Source of the DNA: Anthonomus grandis grandis
Taxonomy: Eukaryota; Arthropoda; Insecta; Coleoptera; Curculionidae
Direction of reading: 5' to 3'
NCBI RefSeq assembly: GCF_022605725.1
Contig: NC_065554.1
Coordinates: 18,557,100-18,621,099 of the forward strand
DNA length: 64,000 bases
The notes under the pieces are model-generated. The model was given only the letters and a program-made list of their open reading frames with translations, did not search any database and was not told where the DNA came from. Below, piece by piece: positions 37,301-49,300 of the stretch (position 1 is its first letter; each line of letters opens with the position of its first letter). The position numbers and the translations under genes were made by a program.

Positions 37301-40300
37301 GTTTAAACTCTTAGGTCGGTGGAAATCGCCTCGCGACAGGATGCATTATGCAATTAGAAACCAGATCGACTGCGTTAGCTGTTAGCTTTGTTTTGAATTT
37401 TTAAGCAATTTATTGGAATCAAGTTGTTTTTCTAGTTTGTTTAGGTTGTTTATCTTCTGTCTATTTACTTTTTAATCCACTATCTACTTTTTAATACCAC
37501 TTCAATGTACAAGTTTATGTTGGTTATAAATGTTATAAAATTAAAATTATGATTGAATATTTATACCTTGTATATCAATCTTGATATTGTCTTTTTATTT
37601 TTTATTTATGTATTATTTTGTAATAATGGATTCTTCATTTATTTTACTTACTGGCCTTATCTAGCGCAGTTTTTAAAACTTCTACATAAAACAACCAAAA
37701 AACCTACCCTGCATATACATTTAATCATTCAAGGTAAGTTTCCAGATAAACTAAGATACAATAGGAGATGCAAATAACTATTATTATACATCTACTAGTA
37801 TTTTGTTCCTAATATCTAAAGTAATAAAACTAGCACCTGCCTCCTAAGTCTTAACGTGAAAATACCAGTACTGAATTGTAGAAATAGTTATAATCTCTTT
37901 AGACAATTGTGCATATAAGTTATGGAATAAGAGATTAGCTGTTAGAGTCATAGTTCGTCACCGTTCTGGAGTTTGAATAGGGTTAATATTGAGATTGAGA
38001 AATTGACCCGGACCCTGTAAAACTCTATTTTAGGTCTAATTCCTTGTTTTTCAATAACATTTATGATAATGTTTATTTTATATATTACAGAACATAATGT
38101 GAAAATCTTTTAGTATATTCGCGACAGGAATATAATACTCACATTTAGGACATATACATACTGGCTAAGTATGAAGACATTTTCCAAGACTGACAAAACA
38201 ATGTAAGGAAATGCAGAAATAAACGTACTATTTTAGTGTGGTAAATGAGCCAAAATGCCAGGGATTAGGATAAAAAACGAACTTCAAGGGAGCAAACATC
38301 TGAATGATTTATGCCTCAGACAGAGATTCTAGGTTCAGCTTTTTCCCACGTGGAAAATCAGTTTTAATGACTCTCTGAACTACTCCAATTTTATAGGAAT
38401 TTATAATAATACTTTTATGACCAAGGTGCAAAAGATTTGACCAAGGTGCAAAAGTTTCTGATACAGAAGGTTTACCGATTTAAATTGCAAAAAGCTCAAT
38501 TCTGTAAATCTACTCTGAGAAAAAATGAAATATTTTCACAATTTACATTAAAATATTACCAGAATATCAGTCAGGGTATAGGGCCGGGCATAGGTGCGCT
38601 ACAGCTCTCCTTAATTTCACCGATCACTTGTTTAGATCCTTAAACAAAGATAAGGGAACAGTGTTGATACTGCTTGACTTTTCTAAAGCGTTTGGCACTT
38701 TAAATTACAAAGGACTTTTACATATTATAGTTTAAACGGGTTTAGGTAATTTATCAATTAAGTTTTTTTGTTTAAATTTAGGTGACAGAATGCAAGCTGT
38801 AATTCTGTGATGTGAAGCAGGCAGTACCACAAGGCTCAGTACTCGGTCGAATTTTATATTCTCTTTTAATTAAGTTAACAATAAAAATGTATGTTGCCAA
38901 ATTTACTTGAAAAAAATGCAAAGTTCAACAGCATGAAGATGATTCTAGATATATTTGTCTTTTTTGTCATCACAAGCAGTAAATATAAGCGAATCTTCTT
39001 AATCAGGTATAACAGAATATTAAAACTTGATATAATAAACCAATTTTCTAGGATACACTGCCCTAGATTTAATGTTATTTTGTATGCAGAGAAACAGGCA
39101 TCACATTTTGACAAAATTGAATCTCGTTATGAATGGAATAAAGCTTGAGTTTCATAATGAGGTAACAAATTTAGGATTGATCGTTGATTACCAACTGAGA
39201 TTTTATTAAAGTTATTGTACCATAATAAAAACATTTTAAGCACTCACTTTAAAAAATACTTTGCTATTATTTGGTATCATGTGTGTTTAATTATTGTGAT
39301 GTGGTATATGGCCCTTGCATAACAACTGCAACCGTATAGCGAATTCAAAAATTACAAAACTTTTGTTTAAGGTTTATTTTTAACATCGTATATATTCAAT
39401 GTATGAAATATCCTTTGCATATTAAATTAGCCACTGCCCTATCTCTTAATTCTCTCTCTGTTCCTTCCTTTCGACGGGCTCATGATCATGATATGTTGAT
39501 GGATTTCAGAATTAGTTGTGGAGCATGGTTTTGTTGTTTCATGTGCTTGTTTGTATATATTAAATATCTTTAAAATGTAGTATCATTATTTAAGTCTAAT
39601 TTTCTTTTTCACTCCTTTTTATAAATGCTATATTTTATACAGGGTGTTTCAGAACTATGGGATCAAACTCTGGGGGTTGTTCAGTGCAACAGAAGAATCC
39701 ATTTGAGTATAGGAACCCATGTCCGGAAATGCATCACTACGCCACTACGGCCCTAAGACGCGTTAAAATTTATAAAAAACTTTATTTACCTAAATAGGAT
39801 CTGCTGCATTTATTTTACCTTTTGTACATGATACCATAACAAAAATTGTTTAAAATCAACGCTTATCAATGTCAATTCTCAATGTCACGTTTAAAAATTT
39901 TATAGCTTACAATTTTTAAACATTTATTGCTAATGGAAAACTTTACCAATCAAGAATTGGCGGATATGCATTTGGCATACGGAGCAACAAACTGCAATGC
40001 ACGAGCAGCATCGCGGTTGTATCATGAACGTTATCCCGAACGACAGCATCCTGGATACAAAAAGTTTATTGCGGTTCATCGGCGGTTCGCTGAGACAGGC
40101 ATGTTTAAGGCCAAGATGCGTGATACTGGTGTTGCGGTATAACCGTAAGAACGGTCGAATTTGAAGAAGAGGTGCTTCAGCGAGTTGCCGATGAACCATC
40201 AAATAGCACACGTGACGTCGCTAAGAATATGAATACGAGTAAGGCTTCTGCCTGGCGGGTACTATACGAGCAACAACTCCATCCTTCCAGAAAGTTCAAG

Positions 40301-43300
40301 GTAGAGGTGACTGCAGCCGATTATCATCCTAGAGTTCAATTTTGTCGATGGCTTCTGGATCACATCATTGCACAACCAAATTTTTTACGATATGTTTTGT
40401 GGACCGATGAAGCCTCTTTCACAGGAGACGGTATTTTTAATAGTAGGAATAGCCATGTTTGGGACGAAGAAAATCCTTATGTAATTTTTCCAAGAAAATA
40501 TCAGAATCGTTGGTCTGTGAACGTATGGGCAGGCATTGTTTATGATTATTTAATTGGGCCATACCTTCTACCGGAACGGTTAACAGGACATATTTATCTG
40601 CGTTTCTTGGAGGAAGTTCTCCCAGAACTCCTTGAAAATGTTCCACTAAACGTTAGAAAGCAAATGTGGTTTCAGCATGATGGAGCGCCGGCTCACTTTG
40701 CTGTACAAGTACGCGAGTATTTGGCTCAGCGGTTTGGGCAGCGTTGGATTGCCAGAAGTGGAGCAGTTTCTTGGCCTCCTAGGTCACCCGATTTAACGTC
40801 GCTCCATTTTTTCTTGTGGGGACATGTAAAGTCTTTAGTCTACGAAACTCCAGTAGAATCAGAGCTAGCCTTAATTGGACGAATAACAGCAGCATTTGAA
40901 ATCATTCAAAACGAGGATTAAATTTTTAGTGTAGTCCGCCGAAATCATGTGCGACGTCTAAATCGGTGTATTGAGGTTGGAGGAAGACATTTTGAACAAT
41001 TGTTGTGATGGTATCATATACAAAAATAAAAATAAAAAATACAAAGGTAAAAATAAATGCATCAGATCCTATTTAGGTAATTAATATTTTTTCTAAATTT
41101 AAACGCGTCTTAGGGCCGTAGTGGCGTAGTGACACATTTCAGGACATGGGTTCCTATACTCAAATGGATTCTACTGTTGCACTGAACAACCCCTAGAAGT
41201 TTGATCCTATAGTTCTGAAACACCCTGTATATTGTATTTTGTTTTTGATTTTATATGTCATTACATACGGTGGTATTTTGTTTATATTTTTATATATTTG
41301 TTAAAATTTTATTGCTTTTATGTACTAGTTATCCAAAAGCTAAATGCTTAAAAGTTTGCGCATGTTATGTTTGTATGTTAAAACCATGCATTGAATGATT
41401 CTTATCTTTTCCAAAAATTTGCTATTGTAAAAAGAACAAATATTGGGCATTTTTGAATAAGAGAATATTTAATTATTAAATGTTATTTATAAAAATAAAT
41501 TAAATATATAAAATATAAAATATTTATACAGTTACTATATGCAAAAAATTACAGCAAAAAAATTAATAAAACATGGAAAGAAAGTGTCGCAGGTTTAGGA
41601 CTTCAGATAAAACTGATTTTATTTCAGAAGAATTGCTGACGTTTCTGCCTTTATTTAGACCATCCTCAGGGCTATTTCTGTCTAAAAAATCAGTAGAAAA
41701 TAACCCTGAAGATGGTCTAAATAAAGGCTGAAACGTCGTCAATTCTCAACTGAAATAAAATCAGTTTTATTTGAAGACCTAAACTTGCAAAAAATTTTCT
41801 TCATTTCACACTAAGGACGTTAAACGTTATTAATTAATAACTATGAAACACTAAACACTATGAAAACTTCTCCTTATTTCTTTCATTATATTTTCAAGGC
41901 TTTTTGCCCAAAAAATTCATAAAACGCATTCATATCCATAAACATGTAACTTACCTACATTTCTGAAGCAACTCCGCATTAGTAGTTTCCAAATTTAAAA
42001 TTTCTTTAGCCATAGAAACATTTTGCTTCTCCTTATCATTGCACATGCTCTCTAACTTTTCAATTTCTTCCTCTAAATTTTTAACATTCTTCTGAAACTA
42101 AAGAAGAATTCACGAAAATATTTGATATCAGACAATAAAACCTACCTGGGTGATTTGCTTTTGTAAAACAGTTACAGAATTTCTTAATTGATTACTTTCG
42201 TCCATAAGTTCCAAATGGTTATTTTCTAAGTGCTTGTATCGCTGGTCTTTCTCAATCAATTCATTTTCTGCATCTCTCAGTTGATTTCTGAGATCTTTTA
42301 TAATATGATCTCTTTCGACTAGCTGCACATGCGTCTCGGCAAGGCTCTCATTATTTAGGGATATTTCTTTAATTTTCTGTTCAAATTCCTGCTTAATTTG
42401 TGCCTCCCGTTCTTTATAGCTTTGATTGAACCGATCAGAGACTAGTTTTTCTAGTTTAAGTAAGCCTTGTTTAGCGCCTTCTCGTAGTTCTTCAATTTGG
42501 TTTTCGTAAGTTTGTTTTTCTGTTTGGACGGTTTTTATTAGGGTTTGTTTTTCTTCAGATATCCTGGAAAAAATAATAATATAATGATAATATAAACAAA
42601 TTATTTTTAATACCTTTTTAAATCTTCTTGGCAGAAGCTCAAACCATTCTTCAGTCCGGTGATAATATTTTGTAGTTGATCCTTTTCGATCATTAATTTC
42701 CTATTTAATTCCTGTTCTGCCTCAATTGATTTCGTTAATTCCAAATTGTTCTTATTAAGCTCCTCAATGTCTAATTTGTACTTTTCTATTTTTAGTAATT
42801 CGTTTTCCAGTCCGTTACATTTTTGAGTTAAGGTTTCCACTTTTTCTATTAATTTGCTGTTTTGGGATTGCAGGTTTTCCATTCTTACAGATTTATTCTC
42901 TTTTTCATGGGAACTAATGGTGGTACGTAGAGATTCTATTTCTGTTTTAAGTCTGTTTATTTCTGAATCTTTGTTTAGTAATTCGTTGTGTAGTTCCATT
43001 TTGTTTTCAGCAAATTTTAAATTAGTTTCTTTTTCTCTAAAAATTAAAAATATCAATAGCTAGAATTTAAAAAGTAAAAAAATAATAGAGTTAGACGTAT
43101 GCGACTTTTAGAGGGGTAAGGTTCTTTGAGACAATGTAAAAGCAAATAAATAAACTGAATTTTTTTTACTATTTTTATTAATAAGACTTTGAGAGATTTT
43201 AGTAAGTCTGAGAAACTTTGAAAGTCCATTCAAAATTAATGACAAATTAAATAAATAGCCATTCTAAATAATAATATATTCAGATTCTTGTGTTACTATA

Positions 43301-46300
43301 GACATTTATTTTACTATTATATACTTTATTAGAACAGTTAAGTGTATAAGCCTGTCTCCTTTTTAGGCATAAATGATTTTTTCAGAAATAAACTAAAGAG
43401 CCAAAACCTGATAAATGGTTTTTTGAACCAAAATGTTAAAAGAAAAGCTTTAAAATAAAATATTAGGTTATTTAAAAGCTGGACAAATTCTCCAAAATCG
43501 ATTTTGAGCTAAAAATATCCTCCTGAACATAAAACTGTAAGAGAGAGTGGAAAAATAAATATAACTGAAAATTGCAACAAAGTATAACATCTTACAAATT
43601 TGTCTTAAGAATATAATGTATTAACCTACCTTTCAGATAACTCACTAATACTCTTCTCCAAACCAGCAACTTTTGTCTTATACTCGATTTCTTTACTTTG
43701 AAACACAATGGCACTAGCCTTATACTCCTGAATTTTACTATTCAATGCCTCAATTTCACTCCTCGCTTCATTTAAATACTTTGTGAATTGTTCCAATTTC
43801 TCACTATCCACGCCTTCTTTCTTATCCAGCTCAATCAAACTATCCCTGCTATTACCTTGCTTTAACAATCCGATTTTCGTCTCTAATGACTGAATTTTCA
43901 TCTGTTTCTCATCCAGTTCGTCCCTGAGAGCACTTTCTAAGTGAGCTTTCGCATCTTTTTCAAGAGAACATTGCTCTTTTAGTTCGTTTGCCCGCCGTAT
44001 TGCTTTATCCTGAGTGTCCACAAGTACGGCCTTAATTTTTGCGTTTTCTTTCTCTAGTTCTTTATAGTGTCTGGCTAGGTCTGTGTACCTGCCTCGGTAC
44101 TTGTGGTAACGCGCTTGTGATTTTTGAAATGCCGATAAGATTTGCTCTTTAGATACGTTTCCCACTTTCGAGGAGGACTGGGAAATATTGTCTTCTAATT
44201 CGCTGGCTGACGCATCCCAGTCGGACTGAAATTTGAAAACAGATAACTTACCCCCAGCTCTTAAAAAACACTTTTAAAAATATACCTGGTCAAATGACCT
44301 TCATGGAATTTTAAAGTTCACTGCGTATAGCCGCGTCGAAATAATCAATATATTTTCTTTATTATTTCAAGACTCCATAAAAGTTTCAGTGCGTTATTAT
44401 GGGTATTTTTAGCATCCAGTGATGAAAAAATTATACATAATTTGGCTTTTTGGAAATTTGATAAAGAGGTTTGCAAAACGGGTATCTGGGTGCGTGCTAA
44501 ATATTTTAGAAACCAAAAGGAGTATGTGTGGATTAGGTTTCAATACTGGTATTCTCATAATTATTGTACAAAAGCCATAAGAAGAAGCAGTAGATTAACT
44601 TGCATTTTCGTATCTAGTGATATATTAGCCCCAGATAAATTTTTGGCATAGTTCCTAAAGTTAAAGATTTGGAAATTACCAAGACAACTTTATAATTAAC
44701 TTAATTTTATTAGGTGTTTCTGCACCTGCGTGCAATATTTCATGCACATTTTAATTTGTAGGGGAGACTGGGGTCAATTGTAACACGGGTCAATTGAAAC
44801 AGTAATCAAAACTTTCTTCCGCTACAAGATAGAAACAAATTGCGCGCGTAATATAGACCATAATATCGACAACCATTTTCTGGCAGTACGCCGCGGGCCA
44901 TTAAACAAAAACCGATTCCAAGCGGTCTATCGGTAATTACCGTTCCTAAATGGTATTAATCAAACACTTCCAAGCGGTTAACATATGCAGATATAAATCT
45001 TTATATAAATCTGCATATGCAGAGCTCAAAAATGGAAGTTCTCTACGATTAGCTGCCGACCAATTTGGGATCTCTCATGAGTCTTTGTTGAGATACAAGC
45101 GAAAGAAAGAAGCTGCGGGGAATACTGAAGGTTAACCACCTATTACAATGGGCTATAAACCTGCAAATAAAGTTTTTAATGAACTTCAAGAAACCGAATT
45201 GGTAAAGTACATAAAAAAAGCAGCAGACATTTATCAAGGTCTGTCAACCAAAGATATTCGGAGACTTGCGTTAGAATTAACCATTAAAGATGATATAGAT
45301 AAATCGGACACTTGGATTAAAAACGGCATGGCAGGAGAAGACTGGTTTCCCGGTTTTATGTCAAGACACCGTGACTTATCAATAAGAGCACCACAAGCAA
45401 CCAGCTTAGCCAGAGCAACCAGCTTTAATTGTGCAAATGTTTCTGTATTTTTTAATAATCTTGCCAGAGTTTTGGATTGAGACAAATTTGAAGCAAAGGA
45501 TATTTACAACGTAGACGAAACTGGTGTGACAACAGTCCAGAAACCAAATCGAAATGTAGCAAAAAGAGGCATGAAACAAGTGGGTGCAATTACCTCACAA
45601 GAACGTGGTACACTCGTAACAGTTACGGTGGCAATAAACGCACTAGGCAATTCGATTCCGCCCATGTTTATTTTTCGTCGACTGCGGTTTTAGGATCATT
45701 TTATTCGTGATGGTCCACCAGGGTGTATTAAAGCTGGAAACGGGTCAGGATGGATGCAAGAAAAAGAGTTCGTCTTGTTCTTAAAACACTTTCAAAAGCA
45801 CACAAATTCTTCACAAGCTCTTAAGGTTCTACTCACACTGGATAACCACTCATCCCATATTAGTATAGAAGCTCTAGACTATTGTAAAACTCATGGAATA
45901 GTAATGCTTTCTTTCCCATCCCACTGCTCACATAAATGTCAGCCCCTCGATAGAACAGTTTTCGGTCCTCTTAAGAAAGCAATAAATAAACTCTGCTTGT
46001 GATGGTTGGATTCGTAGTCACCCTGGTAAACCGATGTCTATATATGATTTACCCGGAATTGTCGCAACATCATTGCCCTTAGCTCTTACACAAAGCAATA
46101 TCCAAGCCGGAATTAACTGTACAGGGATATATCCTTTTAACAGAGATATCTTTACGGAGACAGATTTCTCGCCATCTTTTGTCACAGATAGGTTGCCTCC
46201 AATCGAACATTCAGTTTCACCTGCTTTAGATCCAGGCAACAATCTGAATCTGACAGATCCTACTATGGAAGATACATTTGATAATCCTACCTCATCTACG

Positions 46301-49300
46301 TCTGTTACCAATAGGTTGCCTTCAACCGAACCCTCAAATGATCATCCTAGTTCGAGTCCAGGAAACAATCTGACTGTACCAACCTTAGAAGATGAGTTTC
46401 AAAACCCAACGCCATCAACTTCTCGGGGCCTAAAAAATTGTGAAATTTCCGAAAACACCCAAAATTCACACGTTTTCACCAGAAGTTGTTAGGCCTTTCG
46501 GAAAAGCTTCACCAAGAAAAGAGGAAAGAAAAAGAGAAAGTTAACCGTGTACACCGATACACCGGAAAAGGAGGAAATAGAGAGAGAAGCTAATAAGAAA
46601 ACACAAAAGGTCAAACGGTATCTGGAAACCGAAAAGAAGGGTCCAAAGAAAATACCAAAAAAAGCACCTGTAAAGAAGTCATCTCAACATTCTACCGACG
46701 AAAGTGAATGTTTTTGTTTGGTGTGTGTTGAACCATTTAATAAAAATAAGCCAGGTGAACAGTGGATGATACTATACTATAGCGATGTACTAACTGCAAA
46801 ATGTGGTCGCATGAAGCATGCACACCACAAGAGCTGACATATTATGTTTGCCATAATTGCCAAAGTGACTCTGACCAAAAATTGAAAGTTAAGTGTTACA
46901 CATCTATATTATAAGAACCACCAGTTGTTGTGTTTTGTTTTTAAACCTCTTCCTAAGTTTTAATTTATGTTCCTATGTTTCTGTTTAATGTTCCTCCTCA
47001 TAAGCAGAATATTAGCTTCTGTTATTTTTTTGTTGTTGTTATGAGGCACTTTTTACAGTTTCTATATGATTTTAAGTCTTTTTTGAATAATGAAAGAAAA
47101 TAAAAAGAAATGTGTTTTTTATTTAATCTATATTGCTTTTGTTACAACTATCCCCATAATGTGTTTCAATTGACCCTTGATTGGGGTCGTTTGAAACATT
47201 ATGCTCCACCACTTATTTTTATTTGCATATTTTTTTTCGCTTATCTATAGTCAAATATAACTACTAGGTCAAGTATGTCAAGTTCCCAGCTATATGTTAC
47301 CAATTTTTTAGTATTATAGTATTTATCTAGCCAGAAAAAAAAAATTGTCCAAAATGGTTCAATTGACCCCAGTCTCCCCTACATATTAGGAAATATTATT
47401 TTGTTCCATTTTTTTATTTTTTTTTTAAAGGCTTTGTTAAAAAAACTTTAAAAAGAGAAAAAATGAAAACTCTAAGTCTCAGTCTCAAAATATCTCTTTA
47501 ATTAATCAGGTAACATGCTAAGTACTTAGCAGGTCATCTAGCTATAACATATTACCTGAATATTTAAAGAGATATTTTGAGACTGAGACTTCGAGTTTTC
47601 ATTTTTTTCTAGCTACGTAGGTCTCTTTGAGATAATGGACGAGTTCTTTCAATTTAAAAAACTTTATGTTTAAAAGATAATGTTTTAAATATTGAAACTG
47701 CTTTTAAAGTGATAGTTCCTATATATAGAAGTTACCCCTCTAGATTGACTCATTATATTCTAATCACATTTAAAATTTTGATATACATTTTTATTACTAC
47801 ACCTCTTTTATCTTTAAATTTTGTAAAATACATAATTCTGAGATTTTGCAAAAATCTATCAGAGATTCTATCATGCGAGTAATCTTGCAATAGCTGACTA
47901 TACTTTATTCACGCAACTAAAAGGGCAGACAGAAATAATTATTCAATGCACTGTAAGATTTAAGAAATTCCAACAAAGCCAATGCTTGCATCTGACAAAA
48001 AAACATAATTTATTTAGCCTAGGTTCTTGGTTGTGAATTCAACATTTCAATTTAAAAAAAAATATATAAGTACCTGTAAATGGTAAAAACTTCCTGGTTC
48101 ATATCTGGGTAGGAAAGATACATCACTTGCCATAGAAGAGTTTGACATTCTGCGACTTTTACTTTCTGTACTGGGAGATACTAACGAGACACTTGAAAAT
48201 CCTTGGTCAGGCATTGAAGTATTTGAAGGATTGTCATCTAAAATGTATATAAAAAAATTATTTTATATGCATTAAAACAAGGAAAATTATTAATTTTTCA
48301 TACAACCTACAACTAACTTTTGACTAAGAAGGTATTTTAAAGCAATTTTTGTTGAAATTGGATAAGTATTCAAAAATAAAAAAAATTGTGATAAATAATA
48401 CAAATTACATACTAAATAAATGATATAAAATCTGCATAATATTTATAAAATAAAAAATATACATAAAATAATACACTAACAAGTTAAAATCTATAAAAAG
48501 GCCCAAAAGAGGTTACAATAATAGATTTAAAAATGATCACAATAAAATTGATTTACAATATAATAATATCAATTAAATTCATCCGTAACTTAACACTGAT
48601 GAAAAAGCATTAACAGAATTAATGCTTTTTAATTGATGTGGTAAATTATTGTTGAATATTTCAATACTTTCATAAATTACAGATCTTTTTACTAAAGAAG
48701 TGTATGGTATTGGCAGGATTAGGTCTGAGGCATTTTGCGTATTATAAAGTGGCACTCTTGGCAAGTTTTTAAATGCAGTTTTGAGAAAAAAAAATTTATA
48801 AAGTTAAAATTTTATCCTTTACAAAAAGAGGTCTGCAATGAGCTCAATTATTTTTGTTACCAACATACACTAAGAGCTCATTTTTGGAACACAAAAAATG
48901 AGTCCATCAGATTAATGCTTGACATGCCCCGAAAACAGATTCCATAACTCAATCTAGACTCAATTAAAGCAAAAGTTAATAGTGACTCTAAGAAATTTGC
49001 TTTTGGGCTGATCTTCCATTGAAAAATTGCATTGTAAAATTCTAGGTCATACTTAAAAGATATGGAATCAGGATATGAAGTGAAATTACTAGAAATATAT
49101 TTGAGAAGTATCTCAAAAATTTCAGATAAAGATGAACCCTCAGATGAAACAGTAGTCAACAATTAGGCAAGTAGGATTTACCCTATGCTTGTGCTATCTG
49201 ACAAAACCCATAACAGTGAAGCTTTTTTAGCAGAATCTGATGATTAACACAATCAAAAGCTTTTCGACAAATAACAGGAAACTGCTGTGGTAACATCACC

